A DNA stretch of 41,839 bases from Balneolaceae bacterium (GCA_018401935.1 JAGYJQ010000011.1:1-41839); one strand, 5' to 3'; positions 1 through 8,337 are shown, counted from the stretch's first letter. The notes: generated from the sequence alone by a model not told the origin. Translations and numbers: made by a program.

Positions 1-1134
1 GTACATTTGAGACTCAAGTATGTTTCCAGAAGCATCCCAACTGTTTACTTCTGTAATGGTTAGGTTTCCATCGGTATCATAGCCCTTTCGTTCAATGGTG
101 TTGCCATTTTCATCCAAAAGGTAGGTATTACTACTATTTACAGTAGAGTCGGCATTGTAGTTAATTTGTTGATATTCATTTTCACCGTATATGAAAGTAT
201 CTCTTCGAAATACAGAACCGTCACTGTTATATAGAATAGTTTCTACCCGCCGATTATTCTCATCATACCGGTAGGCTTGTTGAAGTCCTTCAATCTCTCC
301 ATTACCATTGTATCTTGTATACAGCGTCAGGTTATTATTATCGTCTCGTTCATATGTTTCTCGTCTATACAAGGATTTCTCTAATTCACTAAACTCGGCA
401 GTAACTTCAATATCATTCTTCATTTCTATTACAATTGAAGATTCTGTCGAAGTGGTATCTCCACTCCATGTTGAGAACTTATAGTTTTTATTAGGGAGAG
501 CGGTTATTCTTACTTGAGAACCATGCTCATACTTACCATCTTCGTCAGGCTCTATTTCTGTCAACAATTCAGTAGTGGTAGTACCCTGACCTTGAACTAA
601 GATATTTAAGGAATAGCGTTTCAATTGAAATAAAGCGGTTACATTTTTTTCACTTTCAACAGATATAATAGTTGTTGGTTCCGTTCCACTAGCGTCGCCT
701 CCCCACTCAACAAACTCCCATCCATCCTCTGGATTTGCTGTTAATTGAACTTGTGTACCATGCTCGTAATCAGTTGATTTATTTTGAATTATCTGTTCTA
801 TAATATTCCCGTTACCCTCAACCGATATACTTAAGGGATAAGATTTAATCTGAAAATTTGCAACTATTTCCATATCTGCTTTGCCAACAGCAACGGTAAG
901 TGGATTACTTGTAGAATTAAACTCACCACTAAAATCAATGAATGTGTACCCTTCATCAGGGGTAGCAGTAAAAGTTACGGCAGTACCTGCCTCATAGGCA
1001 TCTTGTTCTGGTGTAATTGAAATACTCCCACCTTCCGTTGGATTCGAGATGGTGTTTATAGTATATGTTGGTTCAGGTGCTGTAGAACAGGCATACCCGA
1101 TTAGTAATAATGTTATTAATGAGAAGTACTTCAT
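1..1134 (-). CDS. Lipoprotein with InlB-type repeats and YD-like repeats (3' end off window)
   Basis: The first 378 codons are visible; the C-terminus lies beyond base 1. The protein opens with a short lipoprotein signal (MKYFSLITLLLIGYAC, Cys16). Three InlB-type B-repeats follow at about residues 25-95, 98-171 and 174-249, recognisable by the patterns YEHGTQVQLTANP and W.GD.S.TE followed by VTA.F. From about residue 255 the protein changes to short tandem motifs such as YRYDENNRRVETI and YLLDENGNTIERKGYDTDG, which resemble YD/RHS-type or other beta-hairpin repeats. Such proteins usually sit on the outer surface as adhesins or exported repeat proteins; the substrate is unknown. It lies just downstream of an integrase on the same strand, so it is probably cargo of the integrated element. 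The domain calls are made from visible repeat patterns. It is absent from a simple ORF listing because it runs off the edge. Confidence 0.82.
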   Translation of the reverse strand, partial: MKYFSLITLLLIGYACSTAPEPTYTINTISNPTEGGSISITPEQDAYEAGTAVTFTATPDEGYTFIDFSGEFNSTSNPLTVAVGKADMEIVANFQIKSYPLSISVEGNGNIIEQIIQNKSTDYEHGTQVQLTANPEDGWEFVEWGGDASGTEPTTIISVESEKNVTALFQLKRYSLNILVQGQGTTTTELLTEIEPDEDGKYEHGSQVRITALPNKNYKFSTWSGDTTSTESSIVIEMKNDIEVTAEFSELEKSLYRRETYERDDNNNLTLYTRYNGNGEIEGLQQAYRYDENNRRVETILYNSDGSVFRRDTFIYGENEYQQINYNADSTVNSSNTYLLDENGNTIERKGYDTDGNLTITEVNSWDASGNILESQMY

Positions 1135-1226
1135 AGAATTCTGTTCATTAAGTGTATTTTTTTTGAATCATCTAGATTACAATTTATTATCTCTTACAAT
1201 TCCAAAAACTATAGGTTTTTACTTTA

Positions 1227-2342
1227 CTAACAGTTTCCAAGTACTTTCCCAACGTGTTCCCCAACATCTGAATTTAGCAGGTCTGCATAGTTCTGCGTGG
1301 TTTGCACTGAGCTGTGACGCATCCATCTTTGTACGGTATAAATGGAAACTCCATTACGTAGCAGCTCAATACAACACGTGTGCCGTAACGAATGTAGGTG
1401 GATGTCTTCCCTTTCTGGTAGGGCTAGCCTTACATACTTCTTAAAGGTTCTGGACGTACGCTTTGAATCTGTGTGACCAAACAGAGGAGTATCTGTCGTA
1501 GCACATTCATTTAGCAGCCTCTCAGCAAGCTCCCTAAGAGGCTTTACTCGACCTATAGGCAACACTTGTTTCTTCTTAGACTTGGTAGTAAACGTGGCTG
1601 AACCAATGGTGATGTCCCACGTCTCAGTATTAAAGCTACGAGGGGTTAGGCTCAGGGTTTCTGAGATGCGCATCCCACTCCAGCGTTGCCAATCAATCAG
1701 GTCTATAAGCCATAACGCATTCCTATCAGGGTTCTGATACCCCTTAGCAATATCCCCTTGAACCTTATCACGAATCACTTGCTTTAGGGTGGCTACTTCA
1801 GAGTGGGTTACGTACGTGACAACCTCCTTTTGTTCCTGCTGAAAGTTGTAGACCTTGACATCAGCAAGGTTCATCCTTAGTAGCTTATGCGATACGCACC
1901 ACTTAGCAAAAGGTTTGAGCTTAGTGCGGTCACTGTGACTAGTAGCAAAGGCGATACTGTCTCTATTGATGTAGTCGTTAAAGTCAGTGGCACACAAGCA
2001 AGATAGGGGCTTCCCAGAGCCTGCTACACGTTCAAAAGCTCGAAGCACGTACGTTGTATCCTTAGTGGTTCGGTCACGCCAATCTTCTTTAGATTTCTGG
2101 GTAATGTAGTAGGTGAGTACGTCTCCAAGTCTTGAATTTTTACTGGGGGGATGCGCAGATTTTTGCTGCTTAATCCATGGGTCAAACTCTCCCTGTTCAT
2201 ACGCTTTCTCGAGCTCTACGTGCTTACGTAAAGCAAGGTCTTTAAACTTCGTTCTTAGGGCTACCCTCTTTCTAGATGGGATTCTGTTGGGGTTATAAAA
2301 CTGGCTGTAATAACTAGAATGCTGTTTTACTAACGATGCCAT
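1227..2342 (-). CDS. Tyrosine recombinase / phage-type integrase
   Basis: This 371-residue protein is a site-specific recombinase that would integrate or excise a mobile element. The C-terminal catalytic domain shows the expected residues: Arg225 in SGMRISE, a Lys-rich beta-hairpin around 254-258, His317-x-x-Arg320 in HLHSLRH, His343 in MRHSS and the nucleophile Tyr352 in TQNYADL. The N-terminal 75-170 part looks like a SAM-like core-binding domain. The ATG is supported by AGGAG about six bases upstream, one of the clearer ribosome sites in the window. The gene starts about 210 bases past the 3' end of tRNA-Pro and points away from it, the normal arrangement for an element integrated in a tRNA 3' end. 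The length and all catalytic residues look intact, so it may be functional. The matching distal attachment site would lie beyond the left edge. Confidence 0.93.
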   Translation of the reverse strand: MASLVKQHSSYYSQFYNPNRIPSRKRVALRTKFKDLALRKHVELEKAYEQGEFDPWIKQQKSAHPPSKNSRLGDVLTYYITQKSKEDWRDRTTKDTTYVLRAFERVAGSGKPLSCLCATDFNDYINRDSIAFATSHSDRTKLKPFAKWCVSHKLLRMNLADVKVYNFQQEQKEVVTYVTHSEVATLKQVIRDKVQGDIAKGYQNPDRNALWLIDLIDWQRWSGMRISETLSLTPRSFNTETWDITIGSATFTTKSKKKQVLPIGRVKPLRELAERLLNECATTDTPLFGHTDSKRTSRTFKKYVRLALPEREDIHLHSLRHTCCIELLRNGVSIYTVQRWMRHSSVQTTQNYADLLNSDVGEHVGKVLGNC

Positions 2343-2415
2343 TTGTTCTCCTCTTATTGTTATTAAGAGCGAACTGTTTTATAACAATGCGATAACAAAT
2401 CACCACGATTCCCAA

Positions 2416-2441
2416 CAAAAAAAGCCCATCCATATGAGCTT
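2416..2441 (-). terminator. Rho-independent terminator after tRNA-Pro and its repeats
   Basis: On the minus strand AAGCTCAT pairs with ATGGGCTT (8 bp with one G-U) around a four-base loop, followed directly by seven T. It lies after the two 53-bp repeats that follow tRNA-Pro, so the repeats are predicted to be part of the tRNA primary transcript. It also separates that transcript from the integrase gene. Confidence 0.75.
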
Positions 2442-2443
2442 AA

Positions 2444-2556
2444 ATGTCGAGTCGATCCCGAGATTCGGGAAACCTGTGGTCAGGTTTGATTTAAAAATGT
2501 CGAGGCGATCCCGAGATTCGGGAAACCTGTGGTCAGGTTTGAGTCAAAAATGTCGA
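2444..2556 (-). repeat. Tandem 53-bp repeats carrying copies of the tRNA-Pro 3' end
   Basis: Two head-to-tail units start at 2444 and 2497, and a third partial copy at 2550 is the end of the tRNA itself; the spacing is exactly 53 bp each time. The plus-strand 16-mer AAAAATGTCGAGGCGA, which covers the acceptor 3' end and the bases after it, occurs at 2493-2508 and 2546-2561. A copy with one mismatch occurs at about 2442-2455. Each unit also holds two perfect hairpins: TCCCGA/TCGGGA with a 3-base loop and AACCTG/CAGGTT with a 4-base loop. The arrangement recalls the tRNA-tail repeats after E. coli tyrT; it may also reflect repeated attachment-site use. Confidence 0.85.
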
Positions 2557-2626
2557 GGCGACAGGATTTGAACCTGCGACCCCTCGGCCCCCAGCCGAGT
2601 GCGCTACCGGACTACGCCACGCCTCG
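2553..2626 (-). tRNA. tRNA-Pro (anticodon GGG)
   Basis: The reverse strand folds into a complete cloverleaf of 74 nt. The acceptor stem is CGAGGCG/CGCCTCG with discriminator A. The anticodon arm is CTCGG-CTGGGGG-CCGAG, giving anticodon GGG for proline. The T-arm is GCAGG-TTCAAAT-CCTGT with one G-U pair. CCA is not encoded. The 3' end is the likely integration target of the neighbouring tyrosine recombinase. The tandem repeats downstream copy its last bases. Confidence 0.96.
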
Positions 2627-2638
2627 ATGTACAAGTTT

Positions 2639-2670
2639 CAAAAGATAAGGGCTTTAACAACCTAGAGCAA
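2639..2670 (-). promoter_or_regulatory. Candidate Bacteroidota-type promoter of tRNA-Pro
   Basis: On the minus strand TTGC is followed after 19 bases by TATCTTTTG, close to the known Bacteroidota sigma-A pattern (TTTG, 19-21 bases, TAnnTTTG). The -7-like box ends 12 bases before the first base of the tRNA, which would leave a very short leader. Position and spacing both fit; no experimental support. Confidence 0.5.
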
Positions 2671-2725
2671 TCTTTATTCATTTTTATTGATAACAGCGTA
2701 TCACCAAAACCCAGGAACAGATCAA

Positions 2726-4342
2726 TCAACCAGAAATGGTAGTTATGTTACCAGATGACAGGGTGATGAGCCTATCAGCCAGGTGATAGTATTGATCATC
2801 ATGGGATATGACAATAATTGTCTTACCCTTACTTTTTAGATTGGGTAGGATTTCATGGTAAAACTTTGACCGGAAGTAAGGGTCCTGGTTAGCCGCCCAT
2901 TCATCAAAGAGATAGATGGGTTGATCCTCAAGTAATACCCTAAGTAAATTAAGTCTCCCTCGCTGCCCAAACGAAAGATCGACATCGGAAATGTTAAACT
3001 GGTCAACCTTAATTTTGTCCTTTATTCCTAAAAGTTTAGACTGTTCTTCCATTTCACTTTCGGAAACACGGGTCGATAGATAGCGTAGATCCTGAAAAAC
3101 ATGTGAATCGGTGAAGGTCGCCGCGAACAGATTTCTGTATTCGAAGAGGTTAGTTTCGTTAATTTTCTGTTCCTGGTAATTTATTTGGCCCGATTCAGGC
3201 ATGTATAGCCCAGTTAACAGTTTCGCTAAGGTAGTTTTTCCACTTCCATTACCTCCATTAATAAACAAAAGCTCGTTTTCATAAATACTAAGGTTAAATG
3301 GGCCAACTTTATAGGTGTTAGAATCAGGCGTTCCATAGTGATAAGTGACCCCTTGTAAACTAATAAGTGGTGCTTCTGAATGACTACGGTACGGAAGTTT
3401 AGCGTTTCCTATTGCGTGCCTGTAATCATCAAACTCAAGCCCTAAGCTAAATACTTGTTCTAGTGAGGCGTCCACTTTTTTCAGGCTTCTTGCAAAACTA
3501 GTGATAATAATAAGGGAAGGTAGAATGAATAATACTAAGGTTAAGAAGTCAAGGAACACTTCGGATGAAAAGCTTGCAGAAGATTTTAGTACAACAATGA
3601 TTATTCCAATCCCAACGATTACGATAAGCTCAGCTGATTTTGTAACCAATATATTTAAAGAATTGATTATTGAAATATGACGTGCATGCATGGAACTGGT
3701 GGGATTAATCGTATCCTCAACATAATTTTTTTGATGCATCTGATTCAATGTTAGTTCTTTTATCCCGTTCACTAAACCAACAAGGTGGCGGTACAACACA
3801 TTGCGCTCTCGTTGTATGTCTTTTTCAACCCGATGAAATGTTGGGAGAAGCACAAAGGCGAATAAAAAAACAAGCAGGAAAACAGTGATGATGGAAAGGG
3901 TTAATTGCCAAGATAAAAGGAACATGTACGTCCAGATAGCTGCAATTTTGAAGACAGCCACTAGTACATCGGGAATAGTTTTAGCAAATGAACCTATATT
4001 GTTTACATCGTAGTGAAGTACAGGAATAATTTTAAACGCGTTTTTTTCCACTGTCTCGAAATCCGCTTTTAAGATTTTTCGTGAGAGATCTACACGTAAA
4101 TCCGAGATTTTGTCTTCAAACAGTTGGGTGAGGTAATACCCGGTTATTATCGATAAACTGGTTGAGAGTAAAATGATCCCGGACATTTCAATAAACAACG
4201 CGCTACTTTCAGAGCTGCTACCGATGAGGGCATTCAATAACTTTATGGCATATGCGTAGCATAAACCGGCTATAGCACTTCCAATGGCTCCAATGAGTAA
4301 TTTTTGCCATGATGACTTTACGATAAAAAGGACTAATTTCAT
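2726..4342 (-). CDS. Cyclic-peptide-type ABC exporter (membrane-ATPase fusion, SyrD/PvdE/YojI-like)
   Basis: This 538-residue half-transporter has about six membrane segments in residues 1-290 and an ATPase domain from about 325. Walker A is GGNGSGKTT (363-371), the signature is LSFGQ (456-460), Walker B is IYLFDE (476-481) with the catalytic Glu481, and the switch His is in ISHDD (514). The phrase IYLFDEWAANQDPYFR is characteristic of the cyclic-peptide transporter family (SyrD, PvdE, YojI), known for moving peptides or siderophore precursors across the inner membrane. No peptide-synthesis genes are visible nearby. It starts only 44 bases from the divergent glycosyltransferase at 4387, so the two may share a control region. 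The substrate is unknown; it may serve the glycan locus or be independent. Confidence 0.88.
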   Translation of the reverse strand: MKLVLFIVKSSWQKLLIGAIGSAIAGLCYAYAIKLLNALIGSSSESSALFIEMSGIILLSTSLSIITGYYLTQLFEDKISDLRVDLSRKILKADFETVEKNAFKIIPVLHYDVNNIGSFAKTIPDVLVAVFKIAAIWTYMFLLSWQLTLSIITVFLLVFLFAFVLLPTFHRVEKDIQRERNVLYRHLVGLVNGIKELTLNQMHQKNYVEDTINPTSSMHARHISIINSLNILVTKSAELIVIVGIGIIIVVLKSSASFSSEVFLDFLTLVLFILPSLIIITSFARSLKKVDASLEQVFSLGLEFDDYRHAIGNAKLPYRSHSEAPLISLQGVTYHYGTPDSNTYKVGPFNLSIYENELLFINGGNGSGKTTLAKLLTGLYMPESGQINYQEQKINETNLFEYRNLFAATFTDSHVFQDLRYLSTRVSESEMEEQSKLLGIKDKIKVDQFNISDVDLSFGQRGRLNLLRVLLEDQPIYLFDEWAANQDPYFRSKFYHEILPNLKSKGKTIIVISHDDQYYHLADRLITLSSGNITTISG

Positions 4343-4386
4343 GCAGGTTTTCGATCGGACTAACAGAGTAACAGTAAGCAGTCAGA

Positions 4387-5214
4387 ATGCGTAACAAAGC
4401 CACAGAACTTATTCGGTATTTGTTGCTGGTTAACGGCATTAAGAGTCGTGGTAAGTTTAGCAATATTTCTTCGGATATCGTAATCTCGATGACCACCCTT
4501 TCAGAGCGGGTAGATCGTATTGCTCCAACACTTTATTCCCTTTTGGATCAGACCGTGTTACCTAAAAAAATCATTGTTTGGGTACCTAAATATTCTGTAC
4601 GGGAGCAAAAAAATATTTCAGTAGAAGATTTGCCGTCCATTCCCTTGGTCGAATTTCGAGTGGTCGAACATGATTTAGGACCCATTACCAAATTGATCCC
4701 TTCATTGATAGAATATGAAGCAGACCCAAATCAACAAATTATTTGTTTAGATGACGACATTATCTATTCTAAAAAATTGATCGAGGATTATGAAATAGAA
4801 TCTCAAAGGAATCCGGGTGCCGCACTAGCGATCATTGGGTATGATATCCCAGTGTCATTAAAAGATAAAAATCGTTTTGACACTAAAGTTTATGGAACCG
4901 ATATCCAAAACCTTGTCGAAGTGGATGTCATTACTGGCTATGGATCATTTATGATTAAACCCTCATTTTTTGATCCGCATTTTCTAATAGAGCAACGCCC
5001 AAAGGAGGCGTACTATACCGACGATGTGTGTATTAGTGGACATCTAGCACAGCAAAAGGTTAAGAAATATATATTTCCAGTTAAATGGGGATTTTCACAC
5101 CTTAAGCGATTATCGAGTTGGTCTGGGTACTCTCTCAGTAATTCGGTTAACAAGGATGGTATCAACAACGAAGTTATGATGCGATACTATAAAGATTATT
5201 GGAACTACGAATGA
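4387..5214 (+). CDS. Glycosyltransferase (GT-A type, DDD motif)
   Basis: The 275-residue protein has a GT-A-like layout: a first strand with IVISMTTLSERV (31-42), typical of sequences annotated as family A/GT2-related transferases, and an acidic metal/nucleotide-sugar site LDDD (121-124). No membrane segment is obvious, so it is probably cytosolic or peripheral. It is the first gene of a three-gene run (4387-7384) with ATGA overlaps, which implies translational coupling. Donor sugar and acceptor cannot be read from the sequence. A role in surface polysaccharide assembly is inferred from the neighbouring transferases and the Wzi-like protein. Confidence 0.78.
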   Translation: MRNKATELIRYLLLVNGIKSRGKFSNISSDIVISMTTLSERVDRIAPTLYSLLDQTVLPKKIIVWVPKYSVREQKNISVEDLPSIPLVEFRVVEHDLGPITKLIPSLIEYEADPNQQIICLDDDIIYSKKLIEDYEIESQRNPGAALAIIGYDIPVSLKDKNRFDTKVYGTDIQNLVEVDVITGYGSFMIKPSFFDPHFLIEQRPKEAYYTDDVCISGHLAQQKVKKYIFPVKWGFSHLKRLSSWSGYSLSNSVNKDGINNEVMMRYYKDYWNYE

Positions 5215-6380
5215 GCACAAGAGCTCGAATTCTATTTTTCTTACCCAGCTTTTCAGGTGGTGGTGCGGAACGAACTGTTCTTAATATTTTAAAAAACTGC
5301 GACAATGAAGCATTTGAACTCAAGGTTTGCCTGCTTGATTTTGATGGGCATTATTCTGCGATGGTTCCCGATCATTCTATTCTAAATAGCTTGGACAAAG
5401 GAGCCTTTTCTATATCAAAATCGGCTAATCCACTGTATAGTTTGTATAAATTTTTCGTGTTCATACTACCCACTCAGTATCGTGCTATTAAGACCTATGA
5501 CCCTGACATCATAATGACGGTAACCGAGAGTATGAATTACATTTCATTGATTTGGAGGGTACTTGGGTTCACAAAAGATCGTGTCTGGGTAATTCGGTCG
5601 GGAAATAATATTTTGGCTGAGGCAAAGTCAAAGGGTATCGTGTTTGGCAATTTGTTAAAATTTTTACTCAAAAAAGCATACACAAAGGCGGACCATATTA
5701 TTACACTGACGCATGGGGCTAAATCTGAAATCGTATCGAGCTATATGATAGAAGAATCAAAGGTTTCTGTGCTAGGCAATCCCATAGATCTGGAAGGAAT
5801 AGCATTAACCAGGGAGGAGCCGATTGAGCATTCCTACAGGTATATTTTAGGAGTAGGAAGGTTGGTGCCTCAAAAGAATTTTAGCCTATTGCTGCAGGGA
5901 TATCAAAAAAGCGTGGCCCCCACTGCAGGTATTCATTTAGTTATTCTAGGTGTAGGAAGTGAACAGCAGAAATTAATGAACTTAGCAAAAGAACTGGGGA
6001 TTTGTTCTATGGTGCATTTCAAAGGATTTACGAAGAATCCTTACCGCTATATGAACAATGCAGAGGCTTTTGTGTTAAGTTCAACATGGGAAGGTTTTGG
6101 GCATGTTCTTGTCGAGGCATTGGCATGTGAGTGTCCGGTAATTTCAACGGATTGTAATTTTGGTCCTGCCGAAATTTTGGATAACGGTAGGTTTGGGAAG
6201 CTCATTTCGGTTGTTGATCCACTATCTTTGGCAGATGGAATTAATGCAACGCTGAGCCTAGAGAAGGAAGAAAAGCAAGAGATAACGGCTAGAGGGAAAG
6301 AGCGTGCGGGCGATTATTCGGCCCGAAAAATAGTAGAGTCTTATGAAGTACTATTCTCAAAATTGAGCGGGAACCAATGA
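5211..6380 (+). CDS. GT4-family glycosyltransferase
   Basis: The protein of 389 residues is a GT-B-fold transferase. The N-terminal domain opens with ILFFLPSFSGGGAERT (the Gly-rich donor/acceptor loop at about 12-22). The C-terminal domain has GVGRLVPQKN (214-223) and the family's EGFGHVLVEALA element (294-305), whose two Glu residues bind the nucleotide sugar. I use ATG 5211, which overlaps the previous stop as ATGA; a TTG at 5199 would add only four residues inside the upstream gene. The stop again overlaps the next start as ATGA. It most likely adds a hexose-type sugar to a lipid-linked surface glycan; the exact linkage is unknown. Confidence 0.9.
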   Translation: MSTRARILFFLPSFSGGGAERTVLNILKNCDNEAFELKVCLLDFDGHYSAMVPDHSILNSLDKGAFSISKSANPLYSLYKFFVFILPTQYRAIKTYDPDIIMTVTESMNYISLIWRVLGFTKDRVWVIRSGNNILAEAKSKGIVFGNLLKFLLKKAYTKADHIITLTHGAKSEIVSSYMIEESKVSVLGNPIDLEGIALTREEPIEHSYRYILGVGRLVPQKNFSLLLQGYQKSVAPTAGIHLVILGVGSEQQKLMNLAKELGICSMVHFKGFTKNPYRYMNNAEAFVLSSTWEGFGHVLVEALACECPVISTDCNFGPAEILDNGRFGKLISVVDPLSLADGINATLSLEKEEKQEITARGKERAGDYSARKIVESYEVLFSKLSGNQ

Positions 6381-7384
6381 GTCAACTCAGGGTTATAACA
6401 TTCTCAGACAAAGAACTAGCCTCGGATAATAAACTACTCCTCAGCTGTGAGGCCCACGATTTAGACCTAACTGTGCTTACGTATGACGGAAAATGGGAGT
6501 CGAATGCTATAAAAATTAAGTTACTCTATGATTTCCTTTCAAATGCAGATACCGAGCAAATGCTCCTGGTTACTGATGCCTTTGACGTACTAATCAATGC
6601 ATCCCAAGAAGATATTCTCAGGGCTTTTACCTCGTTAGAGGGGGATGTAATTTTTGGAGCTGAAGCTAATTTTTATTTTCGGAATCATCGTATTAAAGCG
6701 GAGTATCAGCGTACTTATCCAACATCGCCCACTCTTTATAGGTACTTGAATTCAGGGACCATGATGGGGAAAGTCGCTGCTCTACAAGAACTACTCAATG
6801 ATATAATTATTAAAAATGAACTACGTATCGAGGATGCCGATTTTTTTACCAGTTTGGTCTCCGATCAATATCTGTATACGAAACATTATGTAGAGCATGC
6901 TCTTTCAACCAGCAAGAAGTACACTATTCAATTAGATTACAGTCATGTACTTTTTGAGGTAACCGGTGGTCGATCTAGAGTACAATCCATGCCTCATGTG
7001 AGTAGCACCCACGCCTATAATTCATTTAAGTTAGAAAGAGCGGTGTTGAAATTTTTGGGACTGAACAGGTATCAAAGCAAGCTTATCGATATCTATTATA
7101 ACCCTGAAACCAAGGAGTATAAGAATACAGTCACAGGTACTCACCCTCTAGTTATTCATTTACCAGGAACAGGGCAATTCTTTGATGAAGTGATGGAAAA
7201 CCTCCAAAAAAACGGAAAAAAGCCAGGGTTCAAACATGGTCCCGGAAAAAAGCCAGGGTTCAAACAAGGTTCGTTGAAAAAAATAGCCAGGAAAAAAACA
7301 GTATTTGCTAAAGGATTGGCCGTATTCATTAGTCTGATATGTTATGTCATTGCCCTGTGTATACCGGTGAAATTAACCATTTAG
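6377..7384 (+). CDS. PLOD-like glycosyltransferase with C-terminal Lys/Gly repeats and membrane anchor
   Basis: Residues 1-265 resemble the glycosyltransferase domain of animal procollagen-lysine hydroxylase/glycosyltransferases (PLOD) and its bacterial relatives. The features are RVITFS at the N-terminus, a metal motif VTDAFDVLI (65-73), FGAEANFY (93-100), YLNSGTMMG (123-131) and SDQ (162-164). In that family the donor is UDP-glucose or UDP-galactose. The C-terminal tail is unusual: KKPGFK occurs at 281-286 and 291-296, a basic segment follows, and one hydrophobic helix lies at about 312-331. The protein is therefore probably anchored to the inner membrane by its tail. It is the last gene of the coupled three-gene run. 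The acceptor, whether lysine on a protein or a sugar, is not known. Confidence 0.78.
   Translation: MSQLRVITFSDKELASDNKLLLSCEAHDLDLTVLTYDGKWESNAIKIKLLYDFLSNADTEQMLLVTDAFDVLINASQEDILRAFTSLEGDVIFGAEANFYFRNHRIKAEYQRTYPTSPTLYRYLNSGTMMGKVAALQELLNDIIIKNELRIEDADFFTSLVSDQYLYTKHYVEHALSTSKKYTIQLDYSHVLFEVTGGRSRVQSMPHVSSTHAYNSFKLERAVLKFLGLNRYQSKLIDIYYNPETKEYKNTVTGTHPLVIHLPGTGQFFDEVMENLQKNGKKPGFKHGPGKKPGFKQGSLKKIARKKTVFAKGLAVFISLICYVIALCIPVKLTI
7213..7266 (+). repeat. Direct 24-bp repeat, period 30 bp, in the PLOD-like gene
   Basis: The 24 bases beginning CGGAAAAAAGCCAGGG occur identically at 7213-7236 and 7243-7266. They encode the two KKPGFK copies in the tail of the glycosyltransferase. This looks like a recent in-frame duplication. 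Confidence 0.85.
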
Positions 7385-7404
7385 ATATAATTAGGCTTTT
7401 TAAT

Positions 7405-8337
7405 CTAGGAGTGGTTTCTATACTCTAGATAGGTAAATCCAGCCATCTTGTAGATAAATCCAGCTGCTTTGACTACCTGTAATGACAGTTTTAGCGATGC
7501 GCTCCTATTAAAAGGAAGGCTAAGAATGGAAAGTAGGCTAAACAATACAAGGTATATTATGTGCCTAAATAGAGAGGTGACTATTGAGAAGTAGGCCCCT
7601 AGTTGTTTTTTCATTTCAAAATCGGTGACCCCCATCCTAAAGGCGCGTTGAATTATCCATTTGGCGGTCAGTCTATTTTTTGGGACTCTTTCTTGTACCC
7701 TTGCTTCATCCACCCATACAATTTTCGCTCCTTTTAGGTAGGCTTGATAAAAGAAAAAGGTATCTGAAGAACCCATGAAGTTAAACACAGGATTAAACTT
7801 CAATGCATGTTGATTCATGTAACGTAGATCAAATAAAACATTCCTAGTCCCTGCAGAGCTTCGGACTTGCCCGGTTGCATGTGATTTGAGCTGGAGTAAA
7901 TTATACTTAGTTAGCCAATTAGGCGTATCCTCGGGGAGGATTCGTTGCGTGGTACCTTGGACCACTTGGGCTTCAAATTTAACCAATGCTTCATAGAGTG
8001 TTGTAATCCAATCACTACTAGCTATTTCATCATCATCAATAAAAGCTAGATGGGTAGCTCCTAGACTTGAGGCTTCTTTCATCGCACGATTTCTCATGTG
8101 GACAATTCCTCCTTCACTCTCGTGTATGTAGTAAAGTTGCCGTTTAGACTCATTTTTGTATCTATCTACGACTTGCTCGGAAGACGCTTCTCTATTATTA
8201 TCTATGACAATAATAGATATATCTGTATCATTAGGCACTTCAAGACGAACAAGTGATTGAAGGGTGTTGGCAAGCGAATCGGGTCGGTTATGCGTTCCAA
8301 CACAAACGGCAATATGTGCTTTTTTAGAATCTGTCAT
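7405..8337 (-). CDS. GT2-family glycosyltransferase with C-terminal membrane segment
   Basis: The protein has 310 residues and a classic GT2 N-terminus: IAVCVGTHNRPDSLANTL (9-26), a nucleotide-binding IIVIDNN (42-48) and a metal site AFIDDDE (98-104). Near the C-terminus, about residues 250-276, one long hydrophobic region suggests membrane association. It lies on the opposite strand to the flanking glycan genes, ending 20 bases from the stop of the PLOD-like gene and starting 28 bases from the start of the next transferase. That position suggests an independent promoter in a very small divergent gap. Donor and acceptor are unknown. Confidence 0.88.
   Translation of the reverse strand: MTDSKKAHIAVCVGTHNRPDSLANTLQSLVRLEVPNDTDISIIVIDNNREASSEQVVDRYKNESKRQLYYIHESEGGIVHMRNRAMKEASSLGATHLAFIDDDEIASSDWITTLYEALVKFEAQVVQGTTQRILPEDTPNWLTKYNLLQLKSHATGQVRSSAGTRNVLFDLRYMNQHALKFNPVFNFMGSSDTFFFYQAYLKGAKIVWVDEARVQERVPKNRLTAKWIIQRAFRMGVTDFEMKKQLGAYFSIVTSLFRHIIYLVLFSLLSILSLPFNRSASLKLSLQVVKAAGFIYKMAGFTYLEYRNHS

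Noticed and set aside
1049..1444. Plus-strand open frame of 131 codons
   Set aside because: It overlaps the start of the lipoprotein and the end of the integrase on the other strand, and its protein has no family character.
2444..2556. Short repeats as a CRISPR-like array
   Set aside because: The units are contiguous with no unique spacers and each includes tRNA sequence; no cas genes are near.
4218..4496. 92-codon minus-strand frame between the exporter and the glycosyltransferase
   Set aside because: It overlaps both starts and has no recognisable sequence; it is an antisense shadow.
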